Counted from the first letter of the stretch, positions 1-6,859 are shown. The stretch: DNA of 8,789 nt from CBDUQI01 sp965369325 (GCA_965369325.1 CBDUQI010000230.1:1-8789); one strand, 5' to 3'. The notes: generated from the sequence alone by a model not told the origin. Translations and numbers: made by a program.

Positions 1-662
1 TGCCCGGATGCTTCTCCGGCATCTGTGACGGCAACTACTTCTGGAACGAGATCGCACAGGCAGACCCCGCGCAGATAAACGCCAGCGAGGCTGCCGCCAA
101 AGACTTCTACCTGCAGCGCTTCGGCATGGACATCGATGTGCTGGCCGGTAACGGCGCCATCTCCTGGCTAAATACCTACACCGATCCCCGCGTAAACTAC
201 CGCGCCCGCTTCGTTGCAGGCGAGCACGTGCATGAGTTTGGCTGGGAAGTGCACGAGCAAGTATGGCTGGTGGTGGTAAACCAAGAGCTGGCGCTGGGCG
301 GCGAGTTTGAAGGGCACAGCGTACCACCAGGCAGCGTGCTGGCCTCAGGCGAGTACTGGATTCAGAAGAGCCGCTTGATTCGCCTTGGCGCGCAGCCGCG
401 CATCGTCAATCAGGATGAGTATCTGCGGATTAAGTTCCAAAGCCAATCGCCGATCGTACCGCCGGGGATAAACGGCCGCTTTAGCGCCGTGTGTGATGTG
501 ACGGAGAGCCCCTGGGGCACCGGCGTCGGGCAGATCGTCAGCAGCTTTGCGATTATTGAGGACGATGCTGAGGGCGGGCTCGCGCGACAGAACACTCGCA
601 ATGTGCTCACGTTTGATGGCGCGACCGGATTAGGCACTTATCTGGGTGTACACAACGATTAA
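1..662 (+). CDS. Hypothetical protein, 5'-truncated by window edge
   Basis: This is an open frame that enters from the left edge (codons begin at base 3) and ends with TAA at 660-662, leaving about 219 visible residues. An internal ATG at 126 exists, but the frame is open and protein-like well upstream of it (first visible residues PGCFSGICDGNYFW), so I treat that ATG as internal rather than as the start. I do not recognise the family. The visible part is rich in beta-type segments, Gly, Trp and aromatic residues, with two Cys close together near the start of the visible part and one more in the second half. There is no transmembrane segment or repeat. It points towards the trp operon and is closed by the terminator at 804-847. 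The start, the N-terminus and any signal peptide lie outside the window. Coding confidence is good; function is unknown. Confidence 0.75.
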   Translation, partial: PGCFSGICDGNYFWNEIAQADPAQINASEAAAKDFYLQRFGMDIDVLAGNGAISWLNTYTDPRVNYRARFVAGEHVHEFGWEVHEQVWLVVVNQELALGGEFEGHSVPPGSVLASGEYWIQKSRLIRLGAQPRIVNQDEYLRIKFQSQSPIVPPGINGRFSAVCDVTESPWGTGVGQIVSSFAIIEDDAEGGLARQNTRNVLTFDGATGLGTYLGVHND

Positions 663-736
663 ACCATGCTCAGGTGCGAGATCACGCCAATCCACTGCAC
701 TACATAGTCAGGGACATACGCCCTGGGCAACAAGAC

Positions 737-754
737 GCCCGGGCACGGCCGTGC
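737..754. repeat. Overlapping short perfect palindromes in the convergent gap
   Basis: The 206-base gap between the left-hand partial gene (ends 662) and trpA (ends 869) holds an 8-bp palindrome gcccgggc (737-744) overlapping a 12-bp perfect palindrome gcacggccgtgc (743-754). Just after it comes ggacg/cgtcc (756-767). None is followed by a T-tract, so this is not a canonical terminator by itself. It may add RNA structure upstream of the real terminator. No gene is visible in this gap. Confidence 0.4.
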
Positions 755-803
755 TGGACGCTCGTCCCTTGAGGGCTGCTTCTCCCCATTCGCAGCTCTT
801 TAT

Positions 804-847
804 ATTGGTCGCTCGCAGCCGCAAGGGTGGACGAGCGACCAATTTTT
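804..847 (+). terminator. Rho-independent terminator between convergent genes
   Basis: A perfect 12-bp inverted repeat has its left arm at 804-815 (attggtcgctcg) and its right arm at 832-843. The two arms flank a 16-nt loop, and on the + strand the run ttttt (843-847) follows immediately. It ends the left-hand + strand gene about 140 nt after its stop. Read on the - strand the same hairpin lies 22 nt beyond the trpA stop and is followed by an A/T-rich stretch without a pure T-run, so it may also act, more weakly, as the trp operon terminator. Confidence 0.85.
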
Positions 848-868
848 GTGCGTGCCTGGGCGAGATCC

Positions 869-1642
869 CTAAGCACTGGCGAGCAACCCCTGGATGAAAG
901 GCTTTACCGCTTTCACCCCATGATCTTCGACCAGGCGAATGGTTTGCGTGCCGATCACCGCGAGATCCGCACGGCCCTTCAGAAAACCCACGTCACCGCG
1001 ATCTTTCACCCCGAAACCGACCGCAAGCGGCAGATTGGTGGCGGCGCGGCAGCGCGCTAGATACCCATCCAACTCGTCGCCGAAACTGGTGGCCGCGCCA
1101 GTCACGCCGCGTCGGGCGACGCAGTAGAGCATGCCGGCTGCCACTTTGGCGATTCGCTGCATCCGCTCATCGCTGGTGGTTGGGGTGTAGATAAAAATCG
1201 GTGCAAGGCCATGCGCCTTCATCGCCGCAAGGTACGCCTGCGCCTCCTCCGGCGGCAGGTCGGGCACGATGGCGCCGCGCAGACCGGCCTGTGCCATGCG
1301 CGCCGCAAAGCGTTCGACACCGTAAGCGTAGAGAATGTTGTAGTAGGTCATGATCAAGAACGGAATATCGAACCGCTCTGCCACCTGCTCCGCAAACTGC
1401 AGACAACGTTCAACCGTAGAGCCCGCATCCAGTGCAGCCTGGTTGGCGCGCAGAATTACGGGGCCGTCCGCCGTAGGTTCCGAGAACGGGATTTGCAACT
1501 CCATAATGTCCACGCCGCCTTCGACCATCGCCTCGACCATTCGCAGGGAATCCTCGAAGGACGGATAACCGACGACGATGTGGGTCATCAGCAGAATATC
1601 GCGTTGCTCACGGCGTGCGCGCAGGGCACTGGCAAGGCTCAT
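869..1642 (-). CDS. trpA: Tryptophan synthase alpha subunit (divergent)
   Basis: TrpA splits indole-3-glycerol phosphate into indole and glyceraldehyde-3-phosphate and channels indole to TrpB in the cytosolic alpha2-beta2 complex. The 257-residue TIM barrel is slightly shorter than the usual ~265-270. The signature around the catalytic acids reads MELQIPFSEPTADGP (residues 47-61): Glu48 and Asp59 match the catalytic pair E49/D60 of the E. coli enzyme. The loop-6 motif RRGVTG (177-182; Thr181 = T183) and the phosphate-site GFG (209-211) are also kept. Unusual positions are Gln50 (normally Gly51), Glu55 (normally Asp56), Thr58 (Leu58) and GT at 231-232 in place of Gly-Ser. The ATG overlaps the trpB stop by 4 nt (ATGA), so translation is probably coupled. 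The family call is secure; full catalytic competence is inferred. Confidence 0.95.
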   Translation of the reverse strand: MSLASALRARREQRDILLMTHIVVGYPSFEDSLRMVEAMVEGGVDIMELQIPFSEPTADGPVILRANQAALDAGSTVERCLQFAEQVAERFDIPFLIMTYYNILYAYGVERFAARMAQAGLRGAIVPDLPPEEAQAYLAAMKAHGLAPIFIYTPTTSDERMQRIAKVAAGMLYCVARRGVTGAATSFGDELDGYLARCRAATNLPLAVGFGVKDRGDVGFLKGRADLAVIGTQTIRLVEDHGVKAVKPFIQGLLASA

Positions 1643-2907
1643 GCTTTACCTCCCTTAGCGGCGTCGGCCGCCGCGTACCCGCGGGCTTTTTGCTGGATGA
1701 ACTGCTTCCACTTATCGTCATCCAGCGCATCGGCAATAGTGAAGATGTCTTTGTCGCCGCGACCGGACTGGTTGATGATAATGGCATCGTTCGGGGAGAG
1801 TTGTGGCGCCTCGCGAAACGCCCCCACAAACCCGTGCGCGGATTCCAGTGCAGGAATCAGACCCTCTTTCTTCACCGTGAGCGACAACGCCTCAATCACC
1901 TCGGTATCTGTCGCAGATTCAAAACGTACCCGCCCCGTTTCACTCAGGTGCGAGAGCACCGGCGAGACACCCACGTAATCCAGCCCGGCGGCAACACTGT
2001 GCGTCTCGCGCATCTGCCCATCAGCGTCTTGCAGAAAATAGGTCTTGTAGCCCTGCGCGACACCGACACTGGCATCCTTGGCGGCCAACCGCACCGCGTG
2101 CTCGCCGGAGGGTACACCGCGACCACCGGCCTCAACGCCCACCAGTTCCACGTCATCATCGTCCAGAAAACCGCTGAACATGCCCATTGCGTTGGAGCCG
2201 CCCCCCACGCAGGCGTAGATACGCTTGGGTAACGCGCCATGCTCGGCCAGTATCTGCTTGCGTGCCTCGGTGCCGATGATCGACTGGAACCACGTGACCA
2301 TCTCTGGAAACGGATGCGGACCACAGGCGGTACCAAGCGCGTAGTGCGTGTCGTCCATGTTGGTCACCCAATCCCGGAAGGCCTCGTTAATCGCGTCTTT
2401 CAGAATGCGTGTGCCCTCGGTAACGAGCACTACCTTCGCGCCCATCTGCTCCATCCAGAATACGTTGGGGCGCTGACGCTCAACGTCCACCTCGCCCATG
2501 TAGATAGTGCAGTCGAAACCGAACTTTGCTGCCATGGTGGCGGTGGCAACGCCGTGCTGGCCCGCGCCCGTTTCAGCGATCACGCGTTGCTTCCCCATGC
2601 GCTTCACCAGCAGGCCCTGGCCCATCACGTTGTTGGCCTTGTGTGCACCGGTATGGTTCAGGTCCTCGCGCTTAATGTAAATGCGGGCGCCACCAAAGTG
2701 CCTGGTGAGATTCTCCGCGTAGGTCAACGGCGTTGGGCGACAAGAGTAAGTGGACATGAGGCGGACGTACTGCTCCCAGAACGCTGGATCGTTGCGGGCA
2801 TCCGCGTAAGCCTCGCGAAGCTGATCGAACGTCGCGACCAAAATCTCGGGGATGAACGAGCCGCCGAAGTTGCCAAAGTAGCCGTGCTGGGCCAGGGGTG
2901 CATGCAT
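1639..2907 (-). CDS. trpB: Tryptophan synthase beta subunit
   Basis: TrpB is the PLP enzyme that condenses indole with L-serine to give L-tryptophan. All the hallmarks are visible in the 422 residues: HTGAHKAN with the PLP-binding Lys90 (E. coli K87), AETGAGQHG with Glu112 (E109), the PLP-phosphate loop GGGSN (235-239), AGLD with Asp310 (D305) and NQSGRGDKD (379-387). Lys170 aligns with E. coli K167, which contacts the alpha subunit. The protein is about 20-25 residues longer than typical TrpB because of a Lys/Ala-rich C-terminal tail after about residue 397. The ATG at 2907 is preceded by AAAGG 8 nt upstream, overlapping the stop of the GntR gene; the gap to that gene is 11 nt. There is no trp leader peptide or attenuator in front, so control probably comes from the GntR gene upstream. 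Confidence 0.97.
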   Translation of the reverse strand: MHAPLAQHGYFGNFGGSFIPEILVATFDQLREAYADARNDPAFWEQYVRLMSTYSCRPTPLTYAENLTRHFGGARIYIKREDLNHTGAHKANNVMGQGLLVKRMGKQRVIAETGAGQHGVATATMAAKFGFDCTIYMGEVDVERQRPNVFWMEQMGAKVVLVTEGTRILKDAINEAFRDWVTNMDDTHYALGTACGPHPFPEMVTWFQSIIGTEARKQILAEHGALPKRIYACVGGGSNAMGMFSGFLDDDDVELVGVEAGGRGVPSGEHAVRLAAKDASVGVAQGYKTYFLQDADGQMRETHSVAAGLDYVGVSPVLSHLSETGRVRFESATDTEVIEALSLTVKKEGLIPALESAHGFVGAFREAPQLSPNDAIIINQSGRGDKDIFTIADALDDDKWKQFIQQKARGYAAADAAKGGKA

Positions 2908-2918
2908 GGGCAGTGCCT

Positions 2919-3677
2919 TTAACGGTTTGCGGGGCCTGGCGCCGTGTTGGCGGCCAGAACGGTTTGCGAGAAAACAAGTTGATCGGTACGGCAGATGAGC
3001 TCTGAGTAAACCGCATCACGCGCATTGGGAAAATGCACGCGGCGCTTAACCTGCAGCACGGGCTCGCCGCGTTTCAGCGCCAGCCAGCCCGCCACCTGGG
3101 CATCGGCTTTGATGATGCGGAAGGTCTGGTCGGCCGATTCCGCACGGAGATTGAAGTGTTCTTGCGCCAGTTGAGAAAGGGAGCGGCCCGCGAGCGGGAT
3201 ACGGCCCAGGCCAGGGAACTGCTGGGTGCTAAGCCACAGCGCTTCCAGCAAGGCGGGTGTGCCGGCGACGCGGGAGACACGGCGCAGGAACCAGGCCTGC
3301 GTACCGGCGAGCGGATTTTCCGGGTCGGCATCGTCCACGGCGATACTACGGGCGCGCTCAACAATCGTGGTTTTGGTGGCGAGACCGGTTTTCTCAAACG
3401 AGGCCATGGTGCCGGCCAGAGACAGCGCATCCACCTGCTCAGGCGGCTCGACCACGAACGTGCCAGAGCCACGGCGGCGCTCGAGACGGTGCTGTCGCAC
3501 CAGCAGGTCGGTGGCCTGGCGCACCGTTGGGCGCCCGATCCGAAAGGTCTTCGCCAACGCCGGCTCGGACGGAATCCGGCTCCCGGGCGGATACTCGCCG
3601 GCATGAATACGGGCCAATAGCACCTCGGCGAGCTGGTGGTACAGAGGCGTGGCGGATTGGGCATTAAGGCCTTGCAT
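2919..3677 (-). CDS. GntR family regulator, HutC subfamily (UTRA domain)
   Basis: This 252-residue transcription factor is the first gene of the unit with trpB and trpA. Residues ~11-75 form the GntR winged helix-turn-helix: PLYHQLAEVL, PPGSRIPSEPALA, the recognition helix around GRPTVRQA, and the wing RRGSGTFV. Residues ~85-240 have the length and pattern of a UTRA effector-binding domain (paired FLRRVSR, a VLQVKRRVHF strand late), which places it in the HutC subfamily. Members usually repress until a small metabolite binds the UTRA domain. By position it should control trpBA and itself. The ATG at 3677 is the natural family start, but no Shine-Dalgarno precedes it; the candidate -10 box ends 8 nt before it, suggesting a leaderless message. 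The ligand is unknown; an indole- or tryptophan-related compound is only a guess from the neighbours. Confidence 0.93.
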   Translation of the reverse strand: MQGLNAQSATPLYHQLAEVLLARIHAGEYPPGSRIPSEPALAKTFRIGRPTVRQATDLLVRQHRLERRRGSGTFVVEPPEQVDALSLAGTMASFEKTGLATKTTIVERARSIAVDDADPENPLAGTQAWFLRRVSRVAGTPALLEALWLSTQQFPGLGRIPLAGRSLSQLAQEHFNLRAESADQTFRIIKADAQVAGWLALKRGEPVLQVKRRVHFPNARDAVYSELICRTDQLVFSQTVLAANTAPGPANR

Positions 3678-3685
3678 CGTTTGAT

Positions 3686-3712
3686 ATTCTACTCAAATAC
3701 CTAACTTGTCAA
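3686..3712 (-). promoter_or_regulatory. Candidate sigma70 promoter of the gntR-trpBA operon
   Basis: On the - strand, a perfect -35 TTGACA (3707-3712) is followed after 15 nt by TAGAAT (3686-3691; 5 of 6 to TATAAT), or after 17 nt by the weaker GAATAT (3684-3689). The -10 lies 8 nt before the ATG of the regulator, so transcription would begin at or within a few bases of the start codon. The 15-nt spacer is shorter than optimal, so the exact -10 is uncertain. Confidence 0.5.
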
Positions 3713-3717
3713 GACAA
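3706..3717. promoter_or_regulatory. Predicted HutC-type operator overlapping the -35 box
   Basis: The inverted repeat TTGTC-AA-GACAA lies 29 nt upstream of the GntR start and covers the candidate -35. Read on the - strand its core GTCTTGAC differs at one base from the consensus reported for HutC-subfamily sites, GTMTAKAC. The symmetry continues outward for two more base pairs after one mismatch (aa at 3703-3704, tt at 3719-3720). The match between regulator subfamily, site type and location makes autorepression likely. Confidence 0.6.
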
Positions 3718-3890
3718 CTTAACAACAACACGCAGAAACAGCCCGTCGGTGCCGCGGACAAGAGGAGGGTTTAAAGGGAGTGGAGGGAAAAGTACGCTAA
3801 GGAATATTAGCGGCCAAGACTAATGGGCTCCTATATACTGCGTTTTTATCACCCCAGTTCAGCAATTCCAGCTCACTAAAATCGCCTCAA
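3718..3890. other. Intergenic region between gntR and the immunity gene
   Basis: This stretch contains no gene that I can support. It has a purine-rich tract at about 3760-3790 on the + strand (agaggaggg, ggagggaaaag) and then AT-rich sequence downstream of the immunity gene stop. I see no strong terminator for the immunity gene; the only inverted repeat is a 5-bp attag/ctaat. Read-through from the effector-immunity unit towards the gntR promoter region is therefore possible. Confidence 0.5.
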
Positions 3891-4538
3891 TTAATAGGCT
3901 TTGCTCAGATCAACGACCTCCGGGGTTGCTAAATCTGCAAGGATGGCGAGTTGCTCGTGGATTTTGACTTTGTGCAGATTGTCTAGCGTTCGTGGGCCGC
4001 CCAGGACCGGGGCAAGTTTGAAGGAATACGTTTCATCGTAGGCTACCGGGCCAAGTTTCTTTACTGCTCTAGAAAAAAGGCGCTTGCCATCGTCTGCAAA
4101 GGTATCGCAACGATTCATGCTTGTACCCGAGACATACGAACGGAAATACTGCTCTAGCGTTTCACCATCTACGTCGGTTGTAGGTGCATAGGGGTCTGGC
4201 AATACTTTGTTTTCGGTAGGCACTACGCTAAGCTTGTATCCGCGCTTTGTCGACCAAACGAACAATTGACCAAACGCGCTTCTAGCGAAAACATAGTAGT
4301 TGTCCGATTCTCTCTCAGGCCAAGTGCGTAACCACGATTGAAGAGCCTCTTCGTAGTCGTCCGGATTAACGATCCAAAAAGCCCCTTGCCCATAGCCGCA
4401 CCAACCGTATTCCCGCCAGTAGCTGAGCAGTTGATCGGGCAACTTGCCGCGATACCGTGCCAAGACTTCGTCAGTCGCGGGTCGGCAGTCGATGGCTGGT
4501 CCCATTTTCTTTAAAAAGTGATTGAAGTGTTTTTCCAT
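3891..4538 (-). CDS. Tdi-type immunity protein (GAD-like + DUF1851)
   Basis: This is the predicted cytosolic antidote to the Ntox15 DNase encoded just upstream. The 215 residues split into an N-terminal GAD-like domain (about 1-105, with YWREYGWCGYGQGAFWIVNP and later VWSTKRGYKL) and a C-terminal DUF1851 part (about 125-205, with LFSRAVKKLGPVAYDE and LAPVLGG). This is the arrangement known for Tdi1, the immunity protein of Agrobacterium Tde1. I place the start at the ATG at 4538 because AGGA sits 7 nt upstream and the conserved domain begins there; an upstream in-frame start at 4616 would overlap the toxin gene and add 26 residues with no domain character. The gap to the toxin stop is 14 nt, typical of a co-translated toxin-immunity pair. 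The domain calls are from pattern recognition. Confidence 0.87.
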   Translation of the reverse strand: MEKHFNHFLKKMGPAIDCRPATDEVLARYRGKLPDQLLSYWREYGWCGYGQGAFWIVNPDDYEEALQSWLRTWPERESDNYYVFARSAFGQLFVWSTKRGYKLSVVPTENKVLPDPYAPTTDVDGETLEQYFRSYVSGTSMNRCDTFADDGKRLFSRAVKKLGPVAYDETYSFKLAPVLGGPRTLDNLHKVKIHEQLAILADLATPEVVDLSKAY

Positions 4539-4552
4539 ATGCGTTTCCTGCC

Positions 4553-6826
4553 TCAGCACCGATGTAAGTGAACGTTCATCTTGTGTTTTCCCTTGCCCTG
4601 CTTTTTGGCCGCACAAGCCGAGCGATCCACTTGTCCAACGCGATCATGGTTCGCAGTGGTTTTCCATTGTGGTCCAATGGATGAATTAATACCGGCATCT
4701 CCAACATCTAACTTCGGATCCAATCCGCCGGCGATCATGTCAGGGTTGTGTAGCACCGCCAGCTTCTTCATTTCTTCTTTTGCCTTTTTCCTCGCTTCTT
4801 TTTCGGTCTTATCCAAATCAGCCCAACCATCCGCCTCAAGCTGGTTCTTGTATTGCGTGAAGAGATTGTCCTCGTGAATACTTCGCTCGATTGCAGCTTC
4901 TGCAGTGTTACGCTTTGCCTTCTTGCATCCTGGAATCGCCTTCCCTTTGTTGCATACATCTTTGCATCCAAAGTGCATTCTCGCCCGAATGTAGTCCTCG
5001 GCGTTCATCTTGTTCAGCGCATCTTGTTGCCCTGCTAATTGTCGGTCGTACTCTATGGGGTCGTGTTTAGTTTGTTTCTTCTTAAAGCACTCGACTTTGG
5101 TTATCTTCAAGCGAGAAACCGCTGCGGCACCAACCACTGGCTTCTTTGTTTCTATGGTCGTGTTCTCGGACCCATTTCCAGTCTGTTTTGCTCGGCGTCG
5201 CTTGAGCAGCGTAACCAATCTTTGGAGCTTTGGACTGACGTTGGCACCCAATTGCGCTAAACGAGAAGCACCACTGGCGGCGGTGCCCCCAGCGCCCGCC
5301 GCTACACTCGCACCGGTACTTGCACCCCCTGTAACCAGGGCCAAAATAATCGTCGGCACGGCACTGCCACCAGATTCAGCCCACTCGGTGGGGTGTTGTG
5401 CCGACGCATAGTCTTTGGCAAAGGTTGTCAACATACGCCAAGTGGCGCCATCACTTGCTAACGCCCAATACACCTCCAAATCCTCATCGGCGAATTCTTT
5501 GAGTTCTTGGTAGGTCTCTTTCAATTCGGCGACGCTCTCCTTGAAGCGCCTGGGCATCGTCAGTGGGTTGAGTTTGGCTGGCATGGAAGCGATCATTTTG
5601 CCCGCACCCCATACTGCTTTACCCACAAATTTGACCAAACCAACCGTGGCGTCCTTAGCACCTTCCAGCGCAGCGCCGGTGTAGATCACCCCCTGGATGC
5701 CTATGTTCTCTTGCGCGATAGTGTCGCGCCGACCTTGTGCCTCCTGACGCTCTTTGGCGATCACCTTGTCGAGTTCATTTCTGATTTCACGCTGTAACTC
5801 AGCAATTTCATCATCAATGTCGCACTCGTACTGCACGCCGCATTGGCCAGGCACTATGCCGGCGTGATGCGCCCGACCGCTGGCATCCAGCGTTCCATCT
5901 TCGGTATGCCCGTCAGCAAAAGTAATTCGATACGGCACGTTGGCGGCCGTCTCGGTTTGCCCTTCGTCGTCAGCAAAAACGACTTTGTGTTCGAGAGCTA
6001 CCCAGTAAGCGGGCTCAGGTTCAATTAATTTCGGTGCGGGATGGATAGATCGCGGCGCTGGCGAAGGGGTGGACTCAGTCGTTGCCACCGAACTGCCCGT
6101 CTCCCACTGCAGCAGAGCCAGCGCCTCTCGAAGCGACGGCCAACGAATCGAAAGACGCTGCAACAACAGGCTTACTTGCCGTTCGCCTTTTAAACACTCA
6201 AACGTCCCCATCAGCAAATGACCGAACTGACTACCGGCACGGCCTCGGCCCGCGGAATCCAATGCATTGCTGAACCGGTGATATTCCAACCAGCAATCCT
6301 TATGCGTTGTCATCAACGTATGAGCACGATCACCGGGATACTGAATCGTCTCGCACACGGCGTGGGTGAGCGCATCGCGAAACCGACACGCAGTTTGCAA
6401 CCGGCCCTCAACGAGAGAATCGCCCCATCGGTCAAAACCGCCTGACTGTTCAAGCGAACTGGTGAATCCTGGGAATAACTCCGCCCGTCTATCATAGACA
6501 TCTGCCAGAACAAGCTCTTGCGCCAGTCTCGGTAGTTCCGCAAGCGCTGCATGATGTCGAGCAGCCAGACTGTCCGCAACGCCAATGGCGAATGATTCAT
6601 GTCCGAGAACTTGGGTAGCCGAAGACCGGACAGCAGCCATATCGGCGAAAATAGCAGTTGGACTGAGCAACGCCTTCAGCGCCCGAGAGTTCCCCATGTG
6701 TCGGCCGTCCCCGCCGAAACCAGCATGCTCATACGGCGAACGTAGGCCCAATGGCGGCGGACTGTTCTCTAGCGAAGGACCATTGCCCCCACCAAACTCC
6801 CAGGATCCGAGGCCGCGCCCACTCAT
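4553..6826 (-). CDS. T6SS-type effector with C-terminal Ntox15 DNase domain
   Basis: This large polymorphic toxin has 757 residues from the ATG at 6826. Regions in order: a Gly-rich N-terminus (1-45); an unrecognised helical domain (~50-245); a Pro/Ser linker (250-270); an Ig/transthyretin-like domain like those attached to VgrG and T6SS effectors (~274-338, with PYRITFADG and GTLDASGRA); a charged coiled coil (~338-372); two hydrophobic Gly/Ala-rich stretches (~380-415 and ~487-520, containing GASTG, a GxxxG motif); a basic patch LKRRR; and a C-terminal Ntox15 domain (~577-757). The last carries LHNPDMIAGG with the HxxD catalytic motif (His693, Asp696) and NSSIGPQW. Ntox15 proteins such as Tde1 cut DNA, and the immunity gene follows directly. 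A GTG at 6856 would add 10 residues, but AGGAG before 6826 and the candidate promoter favour 6826. No PAAR, Rhs or signal peptide is seen. Confidence 0.9.
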   Translation of the reverse strand: MSGRGLGSWEFGGGNGPSLENSPPPLGLRSPYEHAGFGGDGRHMGNSRALKALLSPTAIFADMAAVRSSATQVLGHESFAIGVADSLAARHHAALAELPRLAQELVLADVYDRRAELFPGFTSSLEQSGGFDRWGDSLVEGRLQTACRFRDALTHAVCETIQYPGDRAHTLMTTHKDCWLEYHRFSNALDSAGRGRAGSQFGHLLMGTFECLKGERQVSLLLQRLSIRWPSLREALALLQWETGSSVATTESTPSPAPRSIHPAPKLIEPEPAYWVALEHKVVFADDEGQTETAANVPYRITFADGHTEDGTLDASGRAHHAGIVPGQCGVQYECDIDDEIAELQREIRNELDKVIAKERQEAQGRRDTIAQENIGIQGVIYTGAALEGAKDATVGLVKFVGKAVWGAGKMIASMPAKLNPLTMPRRFKESVAELKETYQELKEFADEDLEVYWALASDGATWRMLTTFAKDYASAQHPTEWAESGGSAVPTIILALVTGGASTGASVAAGAGGTAASGASRLAQLGANVSPKLQRLVTLLKRRRAKQTGNGSENTTIETKKPVVGAAAVSRLKITKVECFKKKQTKHDPIEYDRQLAGQQDALNKMNAEDYIRARMHFGCKDVCNKGKAIPGCKKAKRNTAEAAIERSIHEDNLFTQYKNQLEADGWADLDKTEKEARKKAKEEMKKLAVLHNPDMIAGGLDPKLDVGDAGINSSIGPQWKTTANHDRVGQVDRSACAAKKQGKGKHKMNVHLHRC

Positions 6827-6836
6827 TCTAACGTTG

Positions 6837-6841
6837 CTCCT
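6837..6841 (-). promoter_or_regulatory. Shine-Dalgarno deciding the effector start
   Basis: AGGAG on the - strand sits 10 nt before the ATG at 6826. The alternative GTG at 6856 has only AGGA 4 nt upstream, which is too close. This favours the shorter, 757-residue protein. Confidence 0.55.
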
Positions 6842-6859
6842 ACATATTCGAATCACTGT

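Noticed and set aside
126..128. ATG as possible start of the left-hand gene
   Set aside because: The frame is open and protein-like back to the window edge and no Shine-Dalgarno precedes this ATG.
1211..1978. Long open frame on the + strand opposite trpA/trpB
   Set aside because: It lies wholly antisense to two well-conserved genes and its product has the His/Arg/Ala-rich look of a shadow frame in GC-rich DNA.
2239..2922. Long + strand open frame opposite trpB
   Set aside because: Fully antisense to trpB, no Shine-Dalgarno, and no domain character; the same applies to 1615-2232.
3033..3667. Several open frames on both strands inside the GntR gene
   Set aside because: They are alternative frames of a gene with a clear winged-helix and UTRA pattern; products are Arg/Pro/Ser-rich without motifs.
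3760..3798. agaggaggg-type Shine-Dalgarno followed by a GTG (3780) on the + strand
   Set aside because: The frame closes after six codons (TAA at 3798-3800), so this is only a purine-rich tract.
6854..6856. GTG as start of the effector
   Set aside because: Poorly spaced ribosome site and position at or before the likely transcription start; the ATG at 6826 is better supported.
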